Shown here piece by piece: positions 1 through 12,408 of a stretch of DNA of 64,000 nt; the stretch's first letter is position 1, and the number at the start of each line of letters is the position of its first letter. The stretch is from Xestospongia bergquistia. Its lineage: Eukaryota > Porifera > Demospongiae > Haplosclerida > Petrosiidae. The translations under genes and the position numbers were made by a program. The stretch is taken from the NCBI GenBank assembly GCA_963965975.1, contig OZ014411.1:5503001-5567000 (forward strand). Reading direction: 5' to 3'. The notes below the pieces were generated by a model. It made no database searches, was not told the origin of the DNA, and saw nothing but the letters and a program-made list of their open reading frames with translations.

Positions 1-714
1 CGTGTCTCTCCCATGAGAAGGAGCTTTGCCACATCTTGTACAAGCTGTTTCTCTTTTGGGGTGCGTTGGTGGTTGTCTGGATGGATTGCTGGCATGGCTT
101 TGTGGTGTGGGTCGTCTCTGCTTGAGAGCCTTGTGCTTCCCAGTTTTGATAGCATCTAGGTCTTCCTTTATTGTGGTTTCTCTGATCTCAGGTTGTTGCT
201 TCTTAACTGCCTCACTCTGTCTGGCCATCTTTGCTGCTTTTTCCAAGGTGAGATTCTCATCTAGTTGCATTCTTTCAGATAATACCTGGTCTGCGATGCC
301 GACTACAATTCTGTCCCGAATCATCTCGTCGTGTAGGGACTCTGTACTCGCATTTCTCCGCTAAGTTGTATAGTGCCGTGATGAATACATCCACAGGCTC
401 ACTTTCTTCCTGTCGTCCAGAGTTGAATTTTGCTCGTTCATATATGATATTTTTTTCTTTATGAAATAATTGTCAAACTTTCCTTTTACCGTGTCGTATT
501 TTTTCATGTCCTCGACTGATAGCTTAAAAGCTTGGAAAATGTCATCAGCATCGTCTCCCATAGAATAAATCAAAGTATTCACCTGGTTCTCTTCACTTTT
601 CTCGACCAGGCCAGAGGCTTGTCTGAATCGCTTGAACCTTCTGATCCACCGAGGCCATTCCTCCGTGTGGGTGAAGTTAAATGGTTCAGGAGCAGTGACT
701 TGGTATGAAGTCAT
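1..714 (-). pseudogene. Ty3/gypsy Gag fragment, frameshifted, cut by the window edge
   Basis: This encodes the N-terminal part of a retrotransposon Gag of the common metazoan K02A2.6-like Ty3/gypsy type. The ATG is at 714-712. The first frame (714-361) carries the typical opening ending in PRWIRRFKRFRQASGL. Homology then moves to a second frame (a FITALYNLAEKCEY stretch near 400-340) and a third (LHDEMIRDRIVVG near 330-300, then a Gln/Lys-rich tail to position 1). Two frameshifts therefore break it. The zinc knuckles and Pol would lie beyond the left edge of the window. Gag family recognition is firm; whether the rest of the element exists cannot be seen. Confidence 0.75.
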
Positions 715-725
715 CAAGACACCAT

Positions 726-880
726 GTAGTGGTTTGGTTTGAGAGAGATATATTTATTCTTTTAACACAACCAAACTCAAGTGATAACGGACTAACTAAC
801 AAACAAAACCTGTTTTCTTATATACCAAAATACATAATAATATTCGTAGTAAGTGTTAGTTAATAAGTTGCATACATTAC
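726..880 (-). repeat. Possible 5' LTR of the gag element
   Basis: Read on the minus strand, this stretch begins TGTAATG at 880 and ends ACTACA near 726, just before TGGTGTC, which could be a primer-binding site 10-15 bases upstream of the gag ATG. Only one copy is inside the window, so the LTR identity is inferred from position and TG...CA ends. The Fringe copy A duplication starts right beside it, so the element probably inserted at or near that border. Confidence 0.3.
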
Positions 881-1547
881 ACCTATCTCTTAAATTTTTA
901 ATAAAATCAGGTATCCATTATTATGATGATGATGATATCTGTCAACCTCAATATATTGTTGATATAAGCTATTAGTAATGACTTGTTGTATTTGTGCATA
1001 TCATATTGCATCTAGAAATCATGCACGCTACTTCAATACTGATCTGTTCATTTCTTAAGTGTTGTAATGCTTGTCCTCCTATGGACTTCATTATTTAAAT
1101 TAGTTTTGGTTTGCATGCTCCACATCAGAGGGAGCACATTCATCTCATGCATCTTCCCTCTTACCATGACTGGCGCCATAAGGCCACATGGTCTACCAAT
1201 CCCCTTATAGCAATGTCTCGACAAGCCCAAATTTGTTTGTTCTGGGCCTAAATAAAGAAGGAATCTAAGCTTTATCATGTTCTTCATTATTAATGTCCTT
1301 TATATGATACTAATTTAGTGGTGGTAGGAGCAATTGATTACAAAAAAGCAGAAAGGAAAGAATCATGAAACACCTATGTAAATAATTGAAATTTCTACTC
1401 TTTCCATGCTATTATTTTTTGACTCACACAGAGCTAACTGCCTAGAGATTTGTTTAGACTTATAGTATAACAATATATCACAATACTAACATCATTTAAC
1501 ATGCATGTGTTATTTTGTTGTTTAATATATACTATTTAATTTAATAG

Positions 1548-4500
1548 GTTCATGTTGTAACTGACAGTGCTAAACTAACTGAGGGAGACCAATGGTTGCA
1601 TTTATCCAAAGCAATGGGTAAGTTGTACTAGAGTTTATTTAATAGTAAAATATTTATCAATTGCAAGTACAAATATGAATATATAGTAAGCATAATTTTA
1701 TATTACAATATATAATGTTTCCTTCTTGAAATATAAATGCACATCATTATCAATGTCCTTTTGTGATGTAAATTTTGAGCTTGTGTATATTTTAATGTGA
1801 AGTTAACTGAACTACTTGCAAGTATTATATACCATTAAGCATGGTAGTGCTTAATATGTAGGGATGGGCTGAGGAAAAAAGTGGCCACCACATATTATCT
1901 TTTGCAGATCATAGCCTGAAATCTCTCTAATAACAATGAAATGGACTTTTATAATCACTTACCTTTCGTTTTTGAGTGTTTTCATAACTAATGAGGTTTC
2001 CAGTAAAATCCAAAAACCTTTGCTAAAGTAGAAAACTGGCAAATTATTCTTTCTGATTCTGACATCATCAGTAGGTCACCCATGCATACGAAATCTTGAC
2101 AATATCTTTAGCTAAAGATATTGTCAAGATTTCGTCACTAAAATCCTAAGTGTAGTTAGGTTTGTGGTAGTACAGCTTTTTATAACTTCAAAATGTTCAG
2201 GAAGAAAACTCACCAGGCAAACAACTGCCTTTTACTACAATTCCATGCTTATTTATTATTCACCATGTCTATTATTCATGATTATTGTTGCATTAAAGTG
2301 TGCTTCTCTCTCTACTATTCAAAATAATGAAGTTTCGGACCCTCACTGCATTATACACGAGTAGCCAATCAGTATCAATCTTATAAGCTTTTCTTCAATC
2401 CTAAATATATGTCGCTCTGGAAGAATCAATTTTGTATTCACTCCTGGATATATTTGACCTTAAAAGACCAGTTTTTAATGTCCAAATTGTAGTTAACAGT
2501 ATTAGGCCTTCTTCACTTTAATATAAAACTTGGCTACTTATGTATATGGGTATATGTCTTCATTCTTTCCTTGTTTCTTTTCCTTTTGGCATTGTTATTC
2601 CTACATTTTTAAAATGTTTTTATTACTTCTTAGTTGTCACACATTAAATATGTATCCAAGTTGATAAAATATCTCTAAACCAATTCTAGTATATGTTAAA
2701 TCTCAAAAATTGCCAAGTGCCTTAGTGTGCATGAGGCACTAATCCAAATGGTGAAGCAAAACCTCAACCTGGTTTTTATATGAGGTATGATCACACTAAG
2801 AAATGTGATAATTTCTTTACTGAACCTGGAACTACAGGTGTGCAAAAACATTTGATCAGCTATGTTTGCAGTGAAATGCTTACTTGATGTTTAATGATGC
2901 AATAAATAAAGAAAAAAAGCAGAAATATTTAAAACAATTAAAAGATGTGTGTATAAGATGTCTAGAACTGTGTGAAGGTAAATATGATCAGGGACTAAGT
3001 TAAAAGCTAGGTGTAGAGAAATTATGCTACAAATATTAAATTTTACTATATATATCCTGGACAGACTAAGAGATCAAAGTCACATTTGTCACTTATTACT
3101 TTGAGAGGAAAACTTTACATATCCACATATTCCTAGTTATAAAGTACCCTTGACAATTACAATGTAGTTATCACATCAGAAACATATGTATAAGAGTGTA
3201 CTTTGAAAAGTAATGTAGATATTTACAATAATTATATTTGTTAGGTTTCACTGTACATCATGCTGACTGTCCTGTTGGTCATGACTCAGCTAGTCTCTGC
3301 TGCAAATCAGGAGTTGACTTTGATAATTATTACAGAACAATAGAAGCAGGACAAAAGTATGAGTAAGTCACATTACAAGTACTTATGTACATCTGACATA
3401 GCCAACTATCTAGCCTCTAGTTTGACCACATACTGGTGAGTGATTTGTTTTGTGAGACTAGTAGTGAGCCTACTGTAATTTCTGCACAAATTTGTTAGTT
3501 TAAGAACGTTGATTACTGGAATCCAGTACACAACACTATGCAAAATTAATATTATGTAGCACAAATACCTTGAGCCATAGTCAACATGTACGTAAAACCT
3601 ATTCTTAGTAGCAAGTACAGGAAATTGCATGTAGTTTTTCCCAGATAGGTAATCTCAATCATGGACTACCACATCACTAATTGTATATCTAAAACTAAAT
3701 AAAATCATGCTAGCTACTAAAACTAAAACTAAATGAAAATAATTTCTGTACCAAATGTAATACTAGTACTGATACTAATACAGACTTGACAAAAAGTATT
3801 GTTAAAAAACAGGCACAGTGTTTGTCAAAAAGAAGTCTTTCTATCAAAGAAAATTTCGATTTTATTATAGTGTGAAAGCTTAATATTATGTATACAAAAG
3901 GTTCCAAACTAAGGGAAACATTTCTTAAAGGATAGTTTTTCAAATGACTAGACTTCTAAACAGAAACCTTGAGTACTAGCGTGCATGCTGAACTGTTGAA
4001 ATATATTATGACAAAAGTTTCAAATAATTTGAAGGTTGTTTAACCAAACCTTTGAATTACAAAGAGTGGTCTTTCTCCTAGCTCTATTCAGCATTTAGTA
4101 CTCTATTGCTCCTTTTAGATGGTTTTGTCACTTTGATGATGATCTTTATGTCAATGTTCCTCGTCTTGTTTCTACCCTCCAGAAGTATAATCCATTTAAA
4201 GAGCACCGATATATTGGACAGTTTCCTTATTGTCCAGATGCGAAATCCATTAATACATATAAAAACGTCTTACCAGCTATATTAAAACCTGTGAGTTTTA
4301 AAGTTATATACTAGTAGTGTAATAGTACCATTGCTGTCATTGTCAATTAGCTGCTGGCTATATAGGTTGGTTTCATAATTTTTGTAGAGTATTTATTTCA
4401 AAAATTATGTCACTGAAAATATTTAAATGTTAGCATACACTGTTAAAACTACTTAGTTGTTTGAATATTTTAAATTTTTGCCTTTTTAATTCCATTTTCA

Positions 4501-7500
4501 GTAAAGTGTGCTATTTGTAACCATTATAAATAACAATGAAAGTAAACAAAAATTATAGCATATAACATTTCTGTTATTGTACTGTGTATTACATTTGAAT
4601 TACAAGTGAATTCACTTTTCTTGTTTAGTTTAATGAAACATTTCTTTATGCTGGGGGACCAGTTTACTGTCTAAGTGCCAAACTAATGAAGGAAGTTGAA
4701 AGACATTTACGGTAAGTGTAGTTTGTATCATATCTACACATACAACAGTACATTCAATTCAAACATGTAGGTGAAAATGGTTTATTACAGACTTGTTCCA
4801 TAGTAGTTTGTTGATACTGATAACACTTGATAACATTGTTATTGTTCTAAAGCCCTATTGATAGATATCAATATAATGTCCTCCATATATTCCAGCTTTG
4901 ATTAAGTAAGATCTTTTGATTTTCTATCAACCTTGTTTAAATGGTATTAGAAAGTAGTCGATAACTTTTAATATTTATGATTTACTATACAGCTATTGTA
5001 TCATTTGTATGTATATATTTTATTTGTTATTAATTACATTTATGTGTAATTTTAGAGGAAAAGAGTTTCCTAATTTGTGCAAACGGTTACAAATTGGACC
5101 AGAGGATCAACTAGTAGGAACAGTTGTACAGATCTTTCTTGGATACAATTTTACAATAGAGCCAGAATTTCATTTTCAAGGGATAATGGATATTCCTTCA
5201 AGTACATACAAGGAAAAGGTTTGTCAAATTTGTACTTGTAAATGTATCTGGTAAAAGTTTGTGAAATCTTGATAACCAGGAAAGTCCCCAATTGTGGTTT
5301 CTAGAGATAATAATTAGCTTCACATAAGATGACTCATTTTAGATAAGAGTATTTGTAAATTTATTATCACATTTCATGTCTTATTTTGTTGTCAATGTTC
5401 CTTTATACTGACCACATGTGGCTATAACTAAATTCATTTATCATCACAGTGTCATACCCCAATGCTACCAAATCATACAATATTAATTTTATTCTTTTCA
5501 ATATGTAGATAACAATTAACCTTGATGGCTATGATGTTCCTAATGCTACTTTTACAAATGCCACAGATCCTTCCAGGTAGTTCACTAATAAATAAAGTAA
5601 TACCAATTGTAACCTCTTTCTGTGGTCGGTAACTAGTACAATGTATTTTTATAACTCACGGGCCCATTACTGTTATCTTATTATGGTACATTATAATTCT
5701 AGTTTGTAGTATATCACATTGACAATTGACTTTGTTGTAGGTCCTACACATTTACTATATGACCATAATGTAATGTAGACCCTTTAATTAACATAATATT
5801 ATATTAGGTAATTTTGAAAGACTAAAATATTGGAAGGCTTAGCATGAAACAATTTTGTGTTACACAATATAAAGCACTTCAAATTTATATTACATGTAAG
5901 TAAATGAGGAAGGAATGAACAAAACCTTAATATGTTAAGCAAATACAAAAACATAGGTTAATTTTCCATATCTGCCTTTTGACAAAGGTAGTCTAAAAGA
6001 ATCACAAATAGAAGCGAGAATCCTATATCATAGCAAGATAACAATGTGTCTACAAGCCATCACCCATGAACTTTGATTACACATAGACGCAGGCAGCTTT
6101 TAATGCTAGTACTGAAACATGGAATTCTTTCTCAGAATGATTTGACTTAAATTTTGTGCAAACAATATTAAGAATCCAAGGAAGAAAAGATTTGTATCCA
6201 CATAATCAGCTCCTCAAACATCTCCTGCAGTTGGCTAGTCTTGCTGACAAAATGTACAATGAGTTAATCCAAGCCTTGAGCAATATGACTCCCTTTGCCA
6301 TTGTTGAGTGTTTCAAATTTAACACTAGGATTCACAATTCTGGCTAATCTGTTGCAACTTGCGTTGCTAAGATAAAAGCTCTAGGAGAACACTGGATTTG
6401 GTTGGGAGTCACATCAATGAGATGGCATGGGACCGTCTCATTTGGGAAACTAATGATAATAGTATGCAACTACGAGGCGCCATTGTATCCAAATTGAATG
6501 CATTCAATGGTATAGTTAACATGTTATGATTTACTTTTTAATGTTCATTCTTTGTTAAATAATGTGTGATTTACTAAAATAATAATGCTTGATATATTAA
6601 ATAATGTATGATCTAATAAATCATGACTTATTTAATATACCATGATAAATTTCCAATTTTGATACAAATGGCCCCCCATGTACAACACCATCTACTCCCA
6701 GAAGCAGGTCTAACATATAAGAAAGCCCTTGAGATGGCACAAGTAATGGAAGTGGTAGCTTGTGATATTAACAATTTCCAGAAACAAATACTAATTCTTA
6801 CAACAGTACAATCTCTGCAAGAACAAAAATTTAAGTTTTCATCTATGCTATCAATGTGGCAGGAATCATTTTGCAAGCACATGTCGTTTTTAACAGGATA
6901 GTTGTGGCAAAGTTGGCCATATCACTTGAATTTGCTGCAGCAAACCTAAGGTCTCAGAGAAACCTCATAAGGTCATGCTGTGTATTCAATTTTACGAGAC
7001 CTTCCCTCTGTTGATACAATTTTGTCTCTACGGCAACTTGACAGGAAATTCTAAAACAATTGTTTTGACAGTCTGTGTGAAGAGGTGGTCCTTTGCATGA
7101 AATTATACGATTGTTGTCTGTAGTTAGTCAAACAATTATAAACTTCACACTACTAAACCTACTTCACACCCACACAGGAGAAAACATGGGCTTATGAGGA
7201 TCTATAGAAGTCTAAGTTGAATATAAGTCACATGCAAGTTCAAGTTCTTGTTGTCAAAAGAGCAGAGTATGAGTTTTATTTTGATGGAACTGGCTTGAGA
7301 AGATTAGACTTCTGTTCACACTGTAGCAATGTCAAACACTTTATATAACCTACTACAAAAACACAACAGTCTTTTTTGTTATTGTCTAGGAATAATGTAT
7401 ATGTGAGTGTATATGTAAGAGTTATACATCACCTTTGGAACTCTATCCACATGTAGGAACTAGGAACAGACCTATTAATATTATGATGATGTGGTCTATT

Positions 7501-7986
7501 ACATATTCAGCAATATTATATATAGAGTATTAATATAGTGACAGGAGCTCTTAGACAATTACACACAAAATTTAATCTATGCAAAATTTTAGATGAAGAC
7601 CTACATCAATATTGTCCTTTATTTCTGTCCTATATAAACTAGTTGTAGTAAAACATTGTTTATTATCTCCTAAACTGCACTGTACATTATAATATAGTAT
7701 GATTTGGCAATACACCATATCAATAAAAGACAATATAAAAAAGATCAAAATACAACACATTAGTAACATTAATTAATATGTGATTAAATGCATTTTAATA
7801 AGCTAAAGATCATGTTTTATACTGTGTTTTTACTGTAGGTATCTTTCATTTCATTGTTCTCTGTATCCTGAGTTAGACTGGTGCAATGCTAACATTCATA
7901 GCATAGATGATGTAATAAAGTTGATTTCTAAGAGTCCCAATAGACTTTATGATGATATATGCCATGATAATAATAGGTTGTTCTAA
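1548..7986 (+). CDS. Fringe-like beta-1,3-glycosyltransferase, copy A, exons 2-8
   Basis: Fringe enzymes add sugar to O-fucose on EGF repeats (for example Notch) in the Golgi; that is family knowledge, and the substrate here is unknown. Exons: 1548-1617, 3245-3362, 4119-4290, 4629-4711, 5056-5218, 5509-5576, 7839-7986. All borders are GT-AG and phases match throughout. Visible motifs in order are the VTDS strand, the LCCK motif of exon 3, WFCHFDDD with the metal-binding DDD in exon 4, YAGGPVY in exon 5, and the C-terminal [12 protein letters not shown] before the stop in exon 8. The first exon (cytoplasmic tail, membrane anchor, first strand of the catalytic domain) is not present upstream within the window; it may lie left of position 1 or be missing. 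The protein part is about 91% identical to copy B, with an intact frame, so it may be functional. Intron 7 holds an old gag relic. Confidence 0.85.
2088..2135. repeat. Perfect 24+24 bp palindrome in intron 2 of copy A
   Basis: Both arms read ACGAAATCTTGACAATATCT followed by TTAG towards the centre, with no loop and no mismatch. At the matching place in copy B (around 29187-29210) only one arm exists. The palindrome therefore arose in copy A after the duplication, as expected from a template-switch (foldback) replication error. Confidence 0.9.
6130..6960 (+). pseudogene. Ancient gag-like relic inside Fringe intron 7 (copy A)
   Basis: Scattered stretches resemble a retrotransposon Gag: a capsid-like opening near 6139-6340, a [15 protein letters not shown] stretch (6708-6755) typical of the region before the zinc knuckle, and the remains of a CCHC knuckle near 6846-6885. 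Many stops and shifts break it. The same relic sits at the same place in copy B (about 41870-42690), so it predates the duplication. Confidence 0.6.
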
Positions 7987-8334
7987 TTTTATATGTTCTG
8001 CCAATGATTAGTCTAATTTTTTTAAAACAATTATTTTTGAATAATTTTTTCATATTAATAAGAAACATGAGGTATCTATCTACAGAATAACTCAGATGTT
8101 CATAAACATGATATCTATCAAATAGATACCTCTTGTTTCTTCTCGACACAAAAAGAGAGTTTATACAATTTTGAGCCACAAAACAAACCCAGTTATACCA
8201 CAAGACTAATGCAAGCTAGTATGATGACTCAGCAGAATCTGTTAGACAATACATTGGAGATTTCTACAGGAAATAGAGGTCAATAAACAAACTTTAAAAG
8301 GTCTAATTTTATATCAAATATGACTCACTTGTCA

Positions 8335-8700
8335 AACTAGATTGAATGATCAGCTAGTCAGTCACTTGAATAGTCGGTCAGTTAGATAGTCAAAATAATC
8401 AGTCGAATCATCAGCTAGTAGTCACTTGAATAGTCGGTCAGTTAGATAGTCAAAATAATCAGTCCAAACATCAGTCAAATAGTCAATTGAATAGTCAATC
8501 AGTCAGTCAGTTGTATAGTCACAGGAGAGACAATAGTCAGGTGATAGCCAGTCAGTCAGTCAGTAAAGTACTTATTTGAATAATCAATCAGTCAGTCAAT
8601 CAGATAGTCAATCAAATAGACAGACACTCATCAAGTCACTGAAGTCAGTCATATAGTCAAATGCTTGATAGTTGAATGGTCAGTCAATCAGCTGTCCAGT
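8335..8700. repeat. AGTC-type minisatellite, left block
   Basis: The stretch is built from degenerate AGTCAGTCAGTCAAATAGTC-like units, with one near-exact repeat of about 60 bases (around 8341-8405 and 8401-8466). It begins exactly where homology to copy B ends. A second block of the same kind lies at 10620-11340, so the two enclose the hAT relic. Confidence 0.85.
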
Positions 8701-9876
8701 AGTCAAAGTTAGAATTGCTGTGGCAGATGCTGTCAGTGTGGGAAAGCTACTTTTATGTTTCAGATGTGAGAACACATGATTTGAAAGAGATTGCTAAAAC
8801 CAATGGATTGGGTGAGCCATTACATTGGCCTGACTATAAAGAGGTACGGTTTGCTGAGTTCAGCCATCATCTGTTTGCTGTTTTCCTGCGAAATTACCGA
8901 TGTTATATTAAATATTGCGAAAAGCAAAATGATGTAGAATCACTGGGGTTTCTTAGAAAGTGGACTGACAAAGATTTGCTACACCTGGTGACCTTGTTAG
9001 CTGATGTTACCTACCTGTTGAAAGGGTTACAGAAAAGCCTTCAGAAACAAACATGCATACTTAGTGACCTTTCCAAAGTAAGAGAAAGATTTGTCAAGGA
9101 ACTGGAAAATGTTAAAGGTAGTCCCTTAACTGGTGGATGGGAGGAAGCGTTTCTTACTGGCATTGATGAGAATAATATGTTTCTTGGCATACAATTAACA
9201 GAACAGAACAGCAACAGCTCATGTATATGTCCCTAGTTCTAGTAGGAGGCTGTTCTCTGCAGTTCGTCTGGAAATTATCAATAGTCTTCAAAATTTCCTG
9301 TCAGATTGTCTTGCAATTGATGATGATTTGAAAGCTGCAGTAAATTCATTGAGACCAGAACATTTTCCGCATCTAAATGATGACAAAATACGACTAGTTC
9401 ACAGGGTCCTATTAGCTGATTTTAAACTCAGAGAGGTTAGTCAGTCACTAAAGATTGTGTTGGATGCAGTTCAAGGTGCAAGTAAACTGTCTAGCTCTCA
9501 GTTACTCAAGAAGCTGTTACAAAAGGATGATGATGATTACAGACCAACATGTATAGTATTAGCTAGAATTGTAACCACAATACCACACTTGATGGATGTT
9601 GAGAGAATCATTTCAAGTTATAATCGTATTAAATCAACCGATCGTTCATCATTATCCAATGATACTTTGAATGACTATTTAGTCATACGTCACAACATGC
9701 CTTGTGTTGCTCAATTTGATGTGTGACCAGCAGTAGAAGAATGCAAGAAGTGTGTCCAGAGAAAACCATGGCAAAGTCAAGACATAGCATATTTCATGTG
9801 TCAAGGATATGTTGTAGCTTTTTTTGGAACATCACACAAGAAGAAAAGTACTGATGCACCTAAAGTAACATTTTAA
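8700..9876 (+). pseudogene. hAT-family transposase, C-terminal half, decayed
   Basis: The reading frame resembles domesticated or transposon hAT proteins of the ZNF862/KIAA1586 type: a LGEPLHWPDYKEVRFAEF stretch near 8806-8860, then FLRKWTDKDLLHLVTLLAD (8950-9010). After a frameshift at about 9200-9250 follows the hAT dimerisation region (LMDVERIISSYNRIKSTDRS and LSNDTLNDYLVIRHNMP, 9590-9705). A TGA at 9724-9726 interrupts the frame, which then reads on to TAA at 9874-9876. There is no credible start codon, and the BED finger and first catalytic region are absent. It is flanked on both sides by AGTC minisatellite. Confidence 0.7.
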
Positions 9877-10079
9877 ATGCTTTATTTTCTTTGTTTATGA
9901 TTTTGATTTTTTTACAATTTTTAAAAAAATATATGTATGATGTGGAGAATGTGAGAGTGGGCAGTGATAAATTTTTTCAAAATTTAGGCACTGACTAGTT
10001 GCTTCTACAACCACATTGCTTTTACACCAACTTTGCTATAGTAATAGAATCATGGCTTCAATTGAACCTATAACCAAAT

Positions 10080-10122
10080 ACTATTTCAACTGAACTAACC
10101 TAGTTAGTTAAGTTGAAATAGT
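10080..10122. repeat. Inverted repeat, 20 bp arms
   Basis: ACTATTTCAACTGAACTAAC (10080-10099) pairs with 10103-10122 with one mismatch and a 3-base loop. It lies between the hAT relic and the right minisatellite. It could be the centre of a small foldback element; no terminal sites were recognised. Confidence 0.75.
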
Positions 10123-10619
10123 TAAATAGTGTCTATTTCTTGTTCATAGCAGGGCTGGGATCAAAATACAATTACAATTACATTCTATCAAATACAAATC
10201 CAATTATTGCAAACTACAAAGACTTCTTTCTGGCTTCTAGTTGGCTTTATATATAACTTAATTAGACCAGTTTCGGTTTTGTGGTAACTCAATATTGGGC
10301 TTACATCATATCATGAGATTATGATAATGAAACGATGTTAGAAGTGACAAAATACTATTTTAAGTGTGGATTTCCTGTCAGACAAATAGGCACTGCCCTC
10401 TCCTGATGGAAAGCTATTAGTAACAAAAAATAAATGTCACATTCTGTCCTTAACAAAATGTCATATTCTGGCTTTAAAATGACGTAGTTACAGCTACAAA
10501 AGCTGCCTCTTATGCCAATCTACTTAAATGTTTCATTGTTACATATCTCGAACTTTATAGAGCGACATGCTGTCATTCTGTCAAAAGAATTGGCTTGACT
10601 TATGCAAAATGCATGTGCA

Positions 10620-11340
10620 TGACTGCTACTCTACTTAGTCAAATGATGAGTCAGTCAGTCAGTAAGTCACTTAGTCAGTCAAATAGACAATCACATGGTT
10701 AGGTCAGTCAGCCAGACAGTCAGTTGAAAATAATCAGTCTAATTGTCAGTCAAATAGTCAATTAGTCACTACTGAAGAGTCAGTCAGTCCAATAATCAAT
10801 CAATAGCCAGTGCAATCAAACACTCAGTGTCAAATAGTCAAACGGTGTCAGTCAGTCAGTCAGCAAGTCAACAAGTTTTTAGTTGAATTACCAGAGAGTC
10901 GACAGTCAGTCAGTCAACTAGCTAGTTCAGACCAGCACTCATCAAGTCAGTCAAAAAGTCAAATGCTTTGTTGAATAGTTGCTACAGCCAGTCAGTCAAG
11001 TACTTGGTTGAAGGTTCAATCAGTCAGTCAATCATTCAGGCAGTCAGCCACTCAGAAAGTCAATGAACGATCAAACCTGGTCCAGCAGTCAAATAATCAG
11101 CCTGTTAGTTATTTCAATATATAGTCAGTCAACACATCAGTCTGCTAGTCAGTCATTAGTCAGTTGAATAGACAGTCAGTCAGTAAGTCAAGTAGTCAGT
11201 CATTCAGTTAAATAGTCTGTAAAAACAGTCATTAGTCAGTCAAGTAGTTGAATCAATTGTCAAATCAGGTACTTGGTTGAATGATCAGTTAGTCAGTCAG
11301 CCAGTCACTTGAAAAGTCAGTCAAATAGTCAGTTGAATAG
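10620..11340. repeat. AGTC-type minisatellite, right block
   Basis: About 700 bases of degenerate AGTCAGTCAGTC, AAATAGTC and TTGAATAGTC units match the composition of 8335-8700. The units are too diverged for a fixed period. The shared unit type suggests both blocks belong to one mobile or satellite unit around the hAT relic. Confidence 0.85.
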
Positions 11341-12400
11341 TTTTGATGCTAAGACATTATTTTCTAATATTCTTTGAAACGAAGACTGCAGCTCCATGGC
11401 GCACAACTTGCAATCTCTATCTTTTTGTCCTTTGTAATAACACGTTTCACTTATATCATCATAGTCAAATCCAAAGAACTGGGCACCAGACGCCCTTTCT
11501 CGCATTAGGCGAGTGAGCGTCTGAGGACGAGGTGTTCTGCCAACGGTCACAGACAATTATTATTTTTGTTCGGGCTATAATTTTGTTTGAAACAAACTGT
11601 TCACGTATTATACTCTGTCCGAGTTGAGAAGAGCCACCCAGACATGTGAATAACTTTGCCGTTTTACGTGCTATCCACATGGGACTTGCACCAATCGATT
11701 GAGCTTGCAAATGCGCATTTTATATATAAAATTTGGCTCTCTGGTGTCACGAGAAAGTAGCAAATTACAAAACTCCATACATTTTCAATGGCATACCTTT
11801 GACACACTTCAAATTATACACCTTCGAGGATTTAATAAATAACAATTTTCGCCTTGAGAAGTCAGTCATCTGTCACGTGAAAATTCTAAATTACAGTTCT
11901 AATTATGTGAGACTGAGAATGGCTTCTTGATCAAAATCATCAACTAACAGGCATTGTTTCAGAGATCTTGAGTCCGTTTATACCTGTTGAGTTCTTTGAA
12001 TAGTAATAGAACTCGCAACAACCTCTTTTCTATGTGATCTTTGTCTCTTTCTCTTAGGCAACAGGAGAGTGTGACCATGTGTTCTCATAATATGCACGTG
12101 AACAAATAATGAAAAACTTATAAATATACTTCAGCGCTAATTGCATTCAATAGGAGAAGAAATACGTCACCTTACCTTCCGTGCATAAAACACCTTTGTT
12201 TGTAATAACGGGTTCTCCAGAATGAGTGGCTAAAGACAGGAAGCTTGCTATCAAAAATTCATGAAGATAGGCGTGGCGATTACAGAGCCATGAATAATGT
12301 AAGTTTATTAAGATGTATGAATAAAACATTAAGATGCGTGTGTGCAACATTGAAGAATGGATGATGATGACTAATTTTTTCTGAACTTTCTGCTGCTTGT
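11341..12400. other. No recognised gene
   Basis: Short open frames occur on both strands here, but none resembles a known family and none has convincing splice context. The promoter and first exon of the USP-type gene should lie in this stretch, because the first recognisable USP exon (12409) opens at a splice acceptor with no upstream in-frame ATG. Confidence 0.5.
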
Positions 12401-12408
12401 GAAAGTAG

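Larger units (their letters stand above)
890..8334 (+). repeat. Segmental duplication, copy A
   Basis: This 7.4 kb stretch is near-identical, introns included, to 28005-43628. The shared start is ATAAAATCAGGTATCC (901 and 28008) and the shared end is just after TCACTTG (8333 and 43627). Copy B is longer because it gained two gypsy elements, a MITE and other insertions. Copy A carries Fringe exons 2-8 but not exon 1. Orientation is the same, so this is a direct, dispersed-tandem duplication about 20 kb apart. Confidence 0.9.

Noticed and set aside
1048-1287. 79-codon minus-strand frame, also present at 28152-28391
   Set aside because: Conserved only because the whole intron is duplicated; no start context, no family, and it lies in a Fringe intron.
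10149-10220. CAGGGCTGGGATC, similar to a hAT terminus
   Set aside because: No matching inverted end was found nearby, so I did not call an element.
11465-11710. Minus-strand 81-codon frame
   Set aside because: No motif, and it overlaps another frame of equal quality.
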